Positions 45,533 through 54,395 of a DNA stretch of 64,000 bases are shown in pieces. The notes under the pieces were generated by a model that was not told where the DNA came from, ran no database searches, and saw only the letters and a list, made by a program, of their open reading frames with translations. The number at the start of each line of letters is the position of its first letter. The stretch's first letter is position 1. The DNA is from Pseudodesulfovibrio senegalensis (lineage in GTDB: Bacteria > Desulfobacterota > Desulfovibrionia > Desulfovibrionales > Desulfovibrionaceae), in assembly GCF_008830225.1 (NCBI RefSeq), contig NZ_WAIE01000001.1, positions 186,001-250,000 on the forward strand, in the 5' to 3' direction. Both the position numbers and the translations under genes were made by a program.

Positions 45533-45913
45533 ATGGGAAAGAAGATTCTCATCGTTGATGATGAGGTCCATATCAAGATGTTGCTTGAGCAGACTCTCGA
45601 GGAACTTGAGGACGAGTGCGGTGTGGAGCTTTTCACGGCCTCGGACGGTGAAGAGGGACTTGGGTTCATCAATGAGGAAAAGCCCGATCTGGTGTTTCTG
45701 GATATCATGATGCCCAAGATGAACGGGTATGAAGTTTGCCGGACAGTCATGAAAAATGACGAGCTCAAGGATATCAAGATCATACTGCTGACAGCCAAAG
45801 GGCAGGAAGTGGACCGCAAGCAAGGCCTTGAACTGGGAGCCAGGATGTATATGACCAAACCGTTTGACCCTGATGAGATCTTGAAGGTTTCCAGGGAGAT
45901 GCTTGGTCTTTGA
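45533..45913 (+). CDS. Single-domain response regulator
   Basis: A 126-aa CheY-like receiver. The acidic pair is in ILIVDDEVH, the phospho-acceptor Asp in LVFLDIMMPKMNGY, Thr in LLTAKG and Lys in MTKPFDPDE. It is the likely phosphorelay partner of the two hybrid kinases upstream. ATG 45533 gives a workable distance from AAGGGGG. ATG 45524 is also in frame but too close to that site. Confidence 0.88.
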   Translation: MGKKILIVDDEVHIKMLLEQTLEELEDECGVELFTASDGEEGLGFINEEKPDLVFLDIMMPKMNGYEVCRTVMKNDELKDIKIILLTAKGQEVDRKQGLELGARMYMTKPFDPDEILKVSREMLGL

Positions 45914-45944
45914 TCCTGTGCGGAATAGTATGTGATTGCCGATA

Positions 45945-47687
45945 ATGCATGAATTGAAAAAGAATATTCGCCCCGGCCTGATGCGTCATTTCCTGCGCAA
46001 GGCCCAGCGTCTTGCCGGAGAGGGTGTGGCCGTGGCCTTTTTTCTGGACGGCAAGCTGCAGGCTGTAGCCTCTTCCGATGACAGCTTTTTTTCTCCGGAC
46101 GATCCGGGGGTGTTCCGTTCCGCGCTCGAAGTGGGCGGACGGAAGGGCATATTGGCCCTGCGCGGCAGTGCCGGACATGAACTGGATTCGGATAAAGCCA
46201 CGGTCCTGCTTGATTTTCTGGGGTTCACCCTTCAGGGCTTCATGGATATGGAAGCCGCGCGCCGTTCCATTGCCGACGAGGCCTTGTCCAAGTACCGTGA
46301 ACTGGCCCTCCTGCATCGCTCTGTATCCCGTTTCAACTCTTCATTGCGTCTGCGTGACGTGGTGCGGTCCCTGCTCAATGAATGCCAGCGCGAGAACTAT
46401 CCGGGAGACAAGGGGGCCGTGTTCCTGACCGTGCCTGATTCCGCCGGTTTTCGTCTTGCGGATCATTTCGGGTTCACGGATGGGGCCGCTCTGGCGGAGC
46501 TTGGCGACTGTCCGCTGTTTCGGGAGGCCGCAGCCGTGGGCAAGGGCGAGATTCTCAACAATGTGGATCTGGATGTCCGCTGGGTCGAGAGGTTGCCCGG
46601 CGTCAGTTCGGTTCTGCTTTTGCCCATTGTTTCCCCGAACCGTTGCGAAGGTATTCTGTTTCTTGCCTCCGAAGCAGAGGGAGCGTTTACTGCCGGAGAT
46701 CGCAAGAATCTCATGACCATGGCCACGGTGGGGGGCATTTCCGTCAGCAACGCCTTCAACTTCGAAGGATCGCAGACCCGGATGGACGCCATGCTGCAGG
46801 CCCTGACCGAAGCGATCGACTCCCGGGACCCGTTTACGGCAGGTCACTCGCGGCGAGTGGCGCAGCTGTCCGTTGCCTTTGCCCTGATCGTCAACGAAGA
46901 CAAGGCCGTTTATCCCGGTCTGTACTTTTCCGAAGCGCAGGTGCGCGAGATTTATTATTCCGGCATACTGCACGATATCGGCAAGATCGGCATCAAGGAA
47001 GAGGTGCTGACCAAGGACTCGCGTCTGCCGCAGAAGGTTTTGGATATTGTGCGTGTCCGCATGCAGCTTCTCGGGCAACTGGAGGATTTCGAATGGAAAC
47101 CCGCCTATGAGCGTCTGCGCGAGATCAATGTGGCCATGAGTCCCAGCGACGAACAACTGGAATACGTGCGTCTTCTGGGCAGCATGAAACTTGGCGCCAA
47201 TGGTTCGGAAATGTCGCTTTTGTGTGAGGACGAGACAGCCTGCCTGCTTCTGCCCTATGGCAACCTCACTCCCGAGGAGCGCATGGAGATTCAGCGGCAT
47301 CCGGCCGAGAGCGAGCGGATTCTGCAGCACATTCCCCTGCATCAGGGCCTGAGCAATATGCTGACCATCATCCGGCAACACCATGAGCGCATGGACGGTT
47401 CCGGGTATCCGGACGGGTTGCGCGGTGATGATATTCTCATGCAGAGCCGGATGCTTGCCATCGTGGACGTTTACGACGCCATTACTCAGGAGCGCCACTA
47501 CAAGCCGGCCACGCCGCGCGAACAGGCGCTGGACATCATCCGGATGGAGTCCGGCGACGGCAAGCTTGATTCCCGTTTCGTGCAGCTGTTCGTGGACAAT
47601 GTGGAGCGTATCGAACGCATTGCAGACACCATCAGCCTGCAGGAGCATCCTGCAATGCCCAATCTTCAGCGCATGTCCATGATGTAG
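45945..47687 (+). CDS. GAF/HD-GYP domain protein (candidate c-di-GMP phosphodiesterase)
   Basis: A 580-aa cytosolic protein. The N-terminal region is followed by GAF (about 135-260, LLHRSVSRFNSSLRLRDVVR onward) and an HD-GYP domain from about 290. Metal ligands are seen in HDIGKIG (about 341), and the GYP signature in HHERMDGSGYPDGL (about 478). A roughly 100-residue insert separates the two motifs. It may hydrolyse cyclic di-GMP. It is the last gene of the plus-strand signalling cluster. Confidence 0.87.
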   Translation: MHELKKNIRPGLMRHFLRKAQRLAGEGVAVAFFLDGKLQAVASSDDSFFSPDDPGVFRSALEVGGRKGILALRGSAGHELDSDKATVLLDFLGFTLQGFMDMEAARRSIADEALSKYRELALLHRSVSRFNSSLRLRDVVRSLLNECQRENYPGDKGAVFLTVPDSAGFRLADHFGFTDGAALAELGDCPLFREAAAVGKGEILNNVDLDVRWVERLPGVSSVLLLPIVSPNRCEGILFLASEAEGAFTAGDRKNLMTMATVGGISVSNAFNFEGSQTRMDAMLQALTEAIDSRDPFTAGHSRRVAQLSVAFALIVNEDKAVYPGLYFSEAQVREIYYSGILHDIGKIGIKEEVLTKDSRLPQKVLDIVRVRMQLLGQLEDFEWKPAYERLREINVAMSPSDEQLEYVRLLGSMKLGANGSEMSLLCEDETACLLLPYGNLTPEERMEIQRHPAESERILQHIPLHQGLSNMLTIIRQHHERMDGSGYPDGLRGDDILMQSRMLAIVDVYDAITQERHYKPATPREQALDIIRMESGDGKLDSRFVQLFVDNVERIERIADTISLQEHPAMPNLQRMSMM

Positions 47688-47793
47688 CGGCCGCAAGGTC
47701 GCACGGGACCTTTGCAAACAATTTCATTACATGCATTGCAACGGTTCGCGTTGTGAGTGGCATCCGGCTTCGGTTGCCGCACGAGAAGTGGGG

Positions 47794-49410
47794 TCAGGAT
47801 GCGTTGGCGCGTATGCGCATGCGCGTCATTTCCGTGGAAACGCCGCCGTCTGTAAGCATTGCGGCACGGAAATCCCCGCTGGACAGGTTTGATTCTTCCT
47901 GCATTTTCCGAATAAGGCAAAGCCCCAGCACAGGCGCAACCTGGCTGCCCGGCCTGGTTCGGATGTCGCGTATTTCCTGCAGGGCCTGCTTTTTTTCCAT
48001 GCCGCATTGTTCGAGCAAGGCCACGCAGCGGTTCTGGTCCGCATGTCCGGTGGCAAGTCCCGTGTCCACGATGCAGCGGGCAGCCCTGCGCAACCTGCGT
48101 TGTCCCAGAACTATCCGTTCACCCGGGCTTTCCAGATAGTTGCCGTTGGCGATCATGTCTTCTGCATGGGCGCTCCATCCCGCTTCCAGCAGTGGGTTGC
48201 GTAATTGGGACAGAAGCCCGTTGTCCGATGCCAGCCGATGGCAGGCCAGTACGTGGCGCCCGGGCCATGTTTCGCAGGCCATGGTTATGCGGGCTTCCCT
48301 GCGCATGTTCTCGCTGGCGCTGGCCGCGGTAAAGGCCTCAGGAACGACGAGCAGAAGCGCACGATTTTTTTTGGAAGGCGCGGGCGGCGGACAGTAGAGG
48401 ATGTCCTGCACCGTCCCGGCCATGAACGCCGGCGCGATCCGGACCGAGAGCGGAATGTCCGGGGCATGGTTGTTGCCCGGCATGTTGCGGTATGTAGCCG
48501 AAAGGTTTTCGCATTCCGTGGCGAGCGTCTTGAAAACGCGTTCTTGTGCGGCCTGTTGGTTTTCATCGTTGCCGCAAGGCCGCAGGCCTTCAGGACCAGC
48601 ATGGGCGATCCCTGCCTCAAGCCAGTCGGCAATGCCGTGTTCGGCTGCCATGGCCTTGAGCGAAAAAAGCGACTGCTGCCACAGCCTGTCGGCCATCTCG
48701 AAAACTTCGTCAACGGTCCGTTCCCCGGAAAAGCCCTGTTGCAGCACGGCTTCAAGGTCCGGCCCGGAATGTTCTTCGACCAGGGGACGCGAGATCACGT
48801 GGCGGTCATAATTGCGGAGCGCCTTCATGCATGCATCCAGCATGGAGGCGGCCGCCTTGTCCTGTGCCACGGCTTCATTCGTGGAGATGGTTTGCAGGTA
48901 TCGGGCGCAACGACGGGTCATGGTCTGGGCCGCGCCGCGGTCCAGCGGCGTCACGGTTTCGATGTTGTCCTGCACCTGTGCCAGCAGGCCCGGGATGGCC
49001 CGCAGGCGTTTGCGGACACTTTTCTGGCGTTTGCGCGTGCTGTCCATCGGCAGGGTCAGGGCGTGGTACAGCCCGGTGAATGCCACCAGCGGGTAGAGTT
49101 GCGGCGAGGTCTGCCATGGGCGCACCGAGAAGAGTTCCAGCAATACCCCGCGCACGTTGTCGGCCAAGGCGTTGTACAGGGCGTTTTCCGGCCCGATGGT
49201 GCGGGCGGCGCGCTTTTCGAATGCCGAGAGAAATCCTTTTAATTCTTCATGGTTGCGATCCATAGCCCGGGGCGAGAAATCATCGAGCCGGTCCATGTGT
49301 GCCATGGCCTTGCGTGCGGCCGGGATGTACGGGCAAATGCCCGATGCGCACAGCACGGGAAGGGCCTTGCCCATATAGTTGAAATAGCGTTTGGCAGGGC
49401 CTGCGAACAT
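47794..49410 (-). CDS. DUF885-like protein lacking the usual zinc motif
   Basis: A 538-aa helical protein whose C-terminal half resembles DUF885 (M3-like fold peptidases): LLEAGWSAHAEDM and GQRRLRRAARCIVDTGLATG match EGWAxYAE and RAARLVVDTGLH. The expected HExxPGHH site reads ACETWPGRHV here, losing one or two zinc-binding His. It is therefore probably not an active metallopeptidase, if the assignment is right. The gene follows cheV after 9 bases, in an operon-like arrangement. Confidence 0.55.
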   Translation of the reverse strand: MFAGPAKRYFNYMGKALPVLCASGICPYIPAARKAMAHMDRLDDFSPRAMDRNHEELKGFLSAFEKRAARTIGPENALYNALADNVRGVLLELFSVRPWQTSPQLYPLVAFTGLYHALTLPMDSTRKRQKSVRKRLRAIPGLLAQVQDNIETVTPLDRGAAQTMTRRCARYLQTISTNEAVAQDKAAASMLDACMKALRNYDRHVISRPLVEEHSGPDLEAVLQQGFSGERTVDEVFEMADRLWQQSLFSLKAMAAEHGIADWLEAGIAHAGPEGLRPCGNDENQQAAQERVFKTLATECENLSATYRNMPGNNHAPDIPLSVRIAPAFMAGTVQDILYCPPPAPSKKNRALLLVVPEAFTAASASENMRREARITMACETWPGRHVLACHRLASDNGLLSQLRNPLLEAGWSAHAEDMIANGNYLESPGERIVLGQRRLRRAARCIVDTGLATGHADQNRCVALLEQCGMEKKQALQEIRDIRTRPGSQVAPVLGLCLIRKMQEESNLSSGDFRAAMLTDGGVSTEMTRMRIRANAS

Positions 49411-49419
49411 GGTTTCGGT

Positions 49420-50373
49420 CTAGCCTTTCACCAGTTGGAGAACTTTGCCTGCCAGCTGGCCGAGTTCGGCCTTGGATACCTGATCGTCCGCCCCCACGGC
49501 CAGCCCCTTGTGGTGCAGCGTGTCGGTGATGATCGAGGAGCAGAGCACAACGGGAAGCGCCTTGAGAATGTGGTCTTCCTTGATGCGTCTCGTCAGGTTG
49601 TGGCCATCCATGATGGGCATTTCAATGTCCGAAACCACGATGTCGAGGTAGTCCTGTAACGGACGGTTTGCCTCTTCGGCCATGTCCCGGATGCTTTGCA
49701 GCCGGTTCCAGGCCTGTTCGCCGTGCTCGGCTACGGTGACCTCGAAGCCCGCCTTTTCCAGAACGCCGGAAACCATCTTGCGGGCCATGTTGGAGTCGTC
49801 CACGACCACTGCCCGCAGCTGCCGGTTGCGAACCTGCTCCACCAGCTGCTCTGCGGGCGGTTCGGGCTCGGCCATGCCGGGGTTCAGGTCTGCAGTGATT
49901 TTTTCCATGTCCAGAATGAAAACGAGCCTGTTGGCGAATTTCACCACACCGGTTATGGAGTTCACGGTCAGTGCGGAAACATAATTGGTGGGTGCTTCCA
50001 CCTGTTGCCAGCTGATGCGGTGGATTCGCGTGACGCCGGAAACCAGGAAAGCACTGCGTGTCCTGTTGAATTCCGTGACGATGACCTTGGGTTCCTCGCT
50101 TTCAACACGTTCCTTGCCCAGCCATTTTGCCAGATCGATGAGCGGTATGATTTGATCGCGAAGGTTGAATGCGCCCAGAACCGCGGGGTGGGAAACCTCG
50201 GGCATGTCGGTCAAGGAGGGGAGGCGTATGATTTCCAGCACCTTGGCTACGTTGATGCCGTAGAAGCCTCGGTAGCCTTCGGTCTGCTCTTCCTTGGGAG
50301 CTTCATCCAGATAGAATTCCACGATCTCGAGCTCGTTGGTGCCGGATTCGAGCAGAATGTCGGTGTTTCCCAT
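49420..50373 (-). CDS. cheV: Chemotaxis coupling protein CheV
   Basis: A 317-aa protein with CheW domain (about 10-165: GFYGINVAKVLEIIRLP, GAFNLRDQIIPLIDLAKWLG) and C-terminal receiver (about 185-315: AVVVDDSNMARKM, VVSDIEMPIMDGHNLTRRI). CheV couples chemoreceptors to CheA with phosphorylation-dependent adaptation. The Lys of the receiver active site appears in QVSKAEL. No other che gene is nearby. Confidence 0.93.
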   Translation of the reverse strand: MGNTDILLESGTNELEIVEFYLDEAPKEEQTEGYRGFYGINVAKVLEIIRLPSLTDMPEVSHPAVLGAFNLRDQIIPLIDLAKWLGKERVESEEPKVIVTEFNRTRSAFLVSGVTRIHRISWQQVEAPTNYVSALTVNSITGVVKFANRLVFILDMEKITADLNPGMAEPEPPAEQLVEQVRNRQLRAVVVDDSNMARKMVSGVLEKAGFEVTVAEHGEQAWNRLQSIRDMAEEANRPLQDYLDIVVSDIEMPIMDGHNLTRRIKEDHILKALPVVLCSSIITDTLHHKGLAVGADDQVSKAELGQLAGKVLQLVKG

Positions 50374-50545
50374 TCATTTCCTCCGCAGAAGGGATGTATT
50401 GATCTTGAACATTCCTTTTACACCAATGCATAACGGTGAAGCAAGCGCATTGCATTGCGTCGCAATATTTATCATCGCCTCGTTCAACAAGTACTTGTGA
50501 GCAGATTATATTTGATTTTTATATTATAATATCGTATTTTTTATC
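50374..50545. other. AT-rich divergent promoter region
   Basis: 172 bases between cheV (leftward) and the binding protein (rightward). The segment 50507-50545 is strongly AT-rich (TTTTTATATTATAATATCG), with a good -10-like TATAAT at 50525-50530 for the rightward gene. Confidence 0.45.
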
Positions 50546-51544
50546 ATGCACCATCATCGTTATTTATTGATCCGTCTTGCGGGGTTGTCTGCGTTTCTTG
50601 GAGGTGCGGTATGCTGTGTTCTCTTTTCGGTGGTTCTGGCTCAGGCCGCCGACCCCTGCCGGGTAGCCATGCTGACGTGGCGGGGGCAGACCCGGGCGGA
50701 GCAGGGCTTTTGCGCTGAACTGGCCGCAAGCGGACTTCCTGTTCAGTATTATCATTGGGACGCCGGGCAGAGCGTGAACCGGCTCTGTACGTTCTTGCGC
50801 AAGGAATTCGACACTGACCGTTTCGACTACGTCTACACATTCGGAACAACATGCTCCATGCGCGTGCACGAAGCCGTGCAGGGGCGCGTGCCGCATATCT
50901 ACTGCATCGTCACCTATCCCGATCGTGCCGGATTGGCTCGCTCCATGGAGTGGGGCGGCATCCAGAACATGGCCGGGGTGAGCCATCAGGTGCCTGTTTC
51001 CATGCAGCTTTCATTGGCTGTTCAGTTATTGGACTGCACCCGTCTGGGGTTGCTGTTCAATCCGCGCGAGCCCAATTCCGTTGCCCAGATGAGTCAGGTC
51101 TGCGCTGCGGCAGCGAAAATGGGCATCCATGTGACAACGTATCGCGTTGCCCCCGATTCCGATTATCTGGACTGTTTTCTTGCGGATTTGAAGGGACGGT
51201 CTTCGGAGTTCGACGCACTGTACCTTCCCTCGGACAGCTATCTCTGTTCAAGGATTTCCGACATTACGGAAGGGTGCATCAAGGCTGGAATCCCTGTTAT
51301 CGGCGCCAATGAACAACTTGTGCGCGACGGCGCGCTTTTGGGCATGGTGGTGGATTACGAGTACATGGGTCGTCTTGCGGCCCGGCAACTGCTCGCCCAC
51401 AAGCTGGAGGGCAAGCCGTTCAAGGACATGCCCGTGGGAAGGCCCGCGCAGGGCGACATATACCTCGGCATGAACAGGGAGACCATGCAGCGCATGGGTT
51501 TTGTCCTGCCCAAGGGCGTGGACCTGCCGGTGCGTTACTACTGA
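50546..51544 (+). CDS. ABC-type substrate-binding protein (ABC_sub_bind / TrpX-like)
   Basis: A 332-aa exported protein. N-terminal signal segment (about 8-35, ending AQAAD), then a two-lobed binding fold as in the TrpX/YtmQ-like group: FDYVYTFGTTCSMRV, GLLFNPREPNSVAQM and PVIGANEQLVRDGALLGMVVDYE. No permease or ATPase is adjacent, so it may be an orphan sensor component. The hydrophobic leader may be cleaved or lipidated (Cys residues at 23 and 24). Confidence 0.82.
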   Translation: MHHHRYLLIRLAGLSAFLGGAVCCVLFSVVLAQAADPCRVAMLTWRGQTRAEQGFCAELAASGLPVQYYHWDAGQSVNRLCTFLRKEFDTDRFDYVYTFGTTCSMRVHEAVQGRVPHIYCIVTYPDRAGLARSMEWGGIQNMAGVSHQVPVSMQLSLAVQLLDCTRLGLLFNPREPNSVAQMSQVCAAAAKMGIHVTTYRVAPDSDYLDCFLADLKGRSSEFDALYLPSDSYLCSRISDITEGCIKAGIPVIGANEQLVRDGALLGMVVDYEYMGRLAARQLLAHKLEGKPFKDMPVGRPAQGDIYLGMNRETMQRMGFVLPKGVDLPVRYY

Positions 51545-51551
51545 CCGGGGC

Positions 51552-52790
51552 TCAGCAACCAGCGAGCCGTTCGCGGGCGGCTTCGGCAATGCGGTCGTCC
51601 ATGCCCAGCTCGTCCATTTTGGCCAGTATTTTCTGCCTGAATTCCTCTGCGCCGGGGAAGTCCCTGTCCGTCCAGAATCGCGCTTCCTTGCTGAAGTATC
51701 CCACCGTGCACAGGAACGAGATCGCGAAATAATAGGCCGAGCTGAGCGAATTGTAGAAGGTGGGGTCGCCCTTGAAGCCGGTCTCGTCGCTCCACGAGAC
51801 GTTCAGGCAGTAGTCCAGCATTTCCTGTATTTCCGTGCGTGCCTGTTCTCGCTGCCCGTCGGTCATTTCATCCCAGCCGTACTTGAATATCTTGGCCACG
51901 TCGTAGTTGTTGTGGTCGTTCATGTGGCCGTCGTGCATCCAGCCGTAAGGGTACGGGCGCTGCTTGATGGCAAAGGTGGTGGCGATGATTTGTGGCCAGT
52001 GGTTGATGGGCAGGGTCTTGGCTTTATGGATGTAGGCGATCATGTGGTAGGTGATGCTCAGGTCCTGCGTATGCACGATGCCCATATCGGTCTTGTACCA
52101 CGCGCCCCAGTAGCCCGTTATCTCGTCCTGCCACCAGTCCATCAGCTCCTTGTAGGAGGCCACGTATTCGTCCGTGAGGTCGAATCCGGTGGTGTAGTTG
52201 CGGATGTATTTCTTGAGCCGGTTCTTGAAGCAGAACTGGGCCAGCCCCGAGGCCACGGCGTTGAGCGCGTCTCGGTTGTTCACGCCGGTTTCGGCGATGT
52301 CGGAAACCAGCAGTTGCTTGATGTAGCGGTCGCGTACCTGTGGGTCGTTCAGCCGCGACATGAACGACAGGGGATATTTCGGCGAAACCGGCGGTTCGTC
52401 GTCGCTCAGGTCGTTGATGGCGTCCACGGTCTGGTCCAGCTTGAGAAAGAAAAGATGCAGGAAACGTCCCCATGAACCGTCCGGGGCCTGCTCCAGCTGG
52501 TCGGGCTGGTCCGTGTTTTTCAGGGAGCGTTGGAATATTCCCCGCAGCTTGTCGAACCGTTGGAAATGCGCGGTGTATTCTTCAAACCATTTGGCCTCGA
52601 AATAGTGCTGGCGGGAGACCATCATTTCCTTGCCCTGTTTTTCAAGGTCGCCGAGTGTTGTTTCCATGGCCACGAGCTGTGGGTCGCGCACGGCTTTCTG
52701 TTCGTCGTAGTCGGGATCGTATTGCAGGAACTGGTGTTCGATGAGGGAACTGGTGTTGATGAACGGGGCGCGGAATCGTACACGGGACAT
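51552..52790 (-). CDS. Conserved-looking protein of unknown function
   Basis: A 412-aa soluble protein rich in Trp, Tyr and Asp, without signal peptide or recognised motif. Notable patches are WMHDGHMNDHNNYDVAKIF and FKGDPTFYNSLSSAYYFAIS. Codon usage and composition resemble the neighbours and the frame is well preserved, so it is real. It lies 244 bases downstream of the NtrC-type regulator on the same strand and may be a regulated target. Confidence 0.7.
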   Translation of the reverse strand: MSRVRFRAPFINTSSLIEHQFLQYDPDYDEQKAVRDPQLVAMETTLGDLEKQGKEMMVSRQHYFEAKWFEEYTAHFQRFDKLRGIFQRSLKNTDQPDQLEQAPDGSWGRFLHLFFLKLDQTVDAINDLSDDEPPVSPKYPLSFMSRLNDPQVRDRYIKQLLVSDIAETGVNNRDALNAVASGLAQFCFKNRLKKYIRNYTTGFDLTDEYVASYKELMDWWQDEITGYWGAWYKTDMGIVHTQDLSITYHMIAYIHKAKTLPINHWPQIIATTFAIKQRPYPYGWMHDGHMNDHNNYDVAKIFKYGWDEMTDGQREQARTEIQEMLDYCLNVSWSDETGFKGDPTFYNSLSSAYYFAISFLCTVGYFSKEARFWTDRDFPGAEEFRQKILAKMDELGMDDRIAEAARERLAGC

Positions 52791-53034
52791 GGCTGTTCCT
52801 TGTTCATGAGAACGGGTTTGCGCACGCGGGCGAATTGTGATTTCCTGTAACGATAAATGAAATGCGGATCAAAAAACAACCTTTCTTTTTCTGCAGGCTG
52901 TCGACACCGGCCCGGTGGCCGCAGGGGCGCGGACAGGGCAAGGCTCTCGGGTGCGCAATGCACGGTTGTCCTGAATTGGCACCTTGGTTCGGAGCTTTCC
53001 TGGCACCCTGCCGGACAGCGCAGGAGGGCGGGCC

Positions 53035-54375
53035 CTATTCGGGCACGTTGATGTCGTATTTCTTGATCTTGTAGTGAATGGCCCGGCGGCTGATGCCCAG
53101 TTCGTCGGCAGCGGCCTTTTTGACCCAGTTGCAGTGTTCCAGCGCGCGCAGGATCGCCTTGCGCTCGTTGTCCTCCAGCGAAAGCGAGTCGTCGCCGGAC
53201 TGCGGGGTTTCCAGTATTTCCAGTTGCATGTCTTCCGGAGTGATGGTGTTGCCGGAGCAGAACACCAACGCCCCTTCCACCGCGTGCTGCAGTTCGCGCA
53301 CGTTGCCGGGCCACGGGTGTTCCATCATGCGCTTCATGGCCTGTTCGGAAAACTCCACGGGCGTGCGCCCCTGTTCTTCGCACAGTTTGGCCGCAAAGTT
53401 CCGGGCCAGCAGGGGCACGTCTTCCATGCGCTGGCGCAGGGGCGGAATGCTCAGGGTCACGACCTTGAGCCGGTAGTAGAGGTCCTCGCGAAAGTCCCCG
53501 GACCGGACCATGTCCTGCAGGCCCGCATTGGTGGCCGAGACCACCCGGCAGTTGACGGTGCGCTCGCGGTTGTCGCCCACCCGGCGGATGGTGCGTTCCT
53601 GAAGGAAGCGCAGCAGGCGGGTCTGCATCTCAGGGGAGATGTTGCCGATTTCATCAAGGAACAGGGTGCCGCCGTCCGCTTCCTCGATAAGGCCCTTCTT
53701 GTCCTTGACCGCATGGGTGAAGGAGCCTTTGGTGTGGCCGAAAAGCTCGCTTTCCAGCAGCGTGGGCTGGGTGGAGCCGCAGTCCACCACCACGAAGGGG
53801 CCGCCCGAGCGGGGGCTGTTTTCATGGATGATCCTGGCTACGCGTTCCTTGCCGGTGCCGGATTCCCCCAGCAGCAGGACGTTGGCTTCGGCCGGGGCCA
53901 CGCGCCCGAGCAGGCCGAGAAATTTTTTCATGGCCGGGGCCTCGCCGCCCCAGAAATCCTTGTCCAGGCGGGGAGCGTCCACCGTCTTTTTCTGCGGATT
54001 GCTTTCGAGCATGGAGGCGATGCGCTGCAACAGGTCGTGGCCGTCGAAGGGCTTGGTCATGTAGTCGGCCGCCCCGGTCTGGATGGAGGTCACGGCATCG
54101 GGGATGGAGCCGTGTGCCGTGAGCATGATGACAGGAATGTGCGGCCACGAGCGCGATACTTCTTCCAGCAGGGCCTGGCCGCCCATGCCCGGCATTTTCA
54201 CGTCCGAAACGATGAGGTCCACCATGTTGTCGGCCAGCATTTCCAGCGCGGTTTCCGCACAGTCGGCCAGCAGGGGGGTGTAGCCCGCGTTTTCCAGCCG
54301 TGCCTCGAGCACGGTCAGGATGTTCTCGTCGTCGTCCACGGCCATGACAACGGCCCGGTTGCGGTTCTGGTTCAT
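53035..54375 (-). CDS. NtrC-family response regulator with atypical sigma-54 loop
   Basis: A 446-aa protein with receiver (1-120, AVDDDEN, LIVSDVKMPGMGG, MTKPFDG), AAA+ domain (Walker A GESGTGKE, Walker B TLFLDEIG) and Fis-type HTH at the C-terminus (VKKAAADELGISRRAIHYKIK). The sigma-54 contact loop reads GSFTHA rather than GAFTGA. It may not activate sigma-54 in the ordinary way. ATG 54375 has GGAG at 5 bases. An in-frame ATG at 54399 overlaps the kinase stop (ATGA) and is also possible. Confidence 0.88.
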   Translation of the reverse strand: MNQNRNRAVVMAVDDDENILTVLEARLENAGYTPLLADCAETALEMLADNMVDLIVSDVKMPGMGGQALLEEVSRSWPHIPVIMLTAHGSIPDAVTSIQTGAADYMTKPFDGHDLLQRIASMLESNPQKKTVDAPRLDKDFWGGEAPAMKKFLGLLGRVAPAEANVLLLGESGTGKERVARIIHENSPRSGGPFVVVDCGSTQPTLLESELFGHTKGSFTHAVKDKKGLIEEADGGTLFLDEIGNISPEMQTRLLRFLQERTIRRVGDNRERTVNCRVVSATNAGLQDMVRSGDFREDLYYRLKVVTLSIPPLRQRMEDVPLLARNFAAKLCEEQGRTPVEFSEQAMKRMMEHPWPGNVRELQHAVEGALVFCSGNTITPEDMQLEILETPQSGDDSLSLEDNERKAILRALEHCNWVKKAAADELGISRRAIHYKIKKYDINVPE

Positions 54376-54395
54376 GAATTCTCCGTGCAAGGGTT

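Noticed and set aside
52921-53034. Sigma-54 promoter around TGGCAC motifs near 52977-53010
   Set aside because: The TTGC half does not fit, and the motifs point away from the neighbouring genes.
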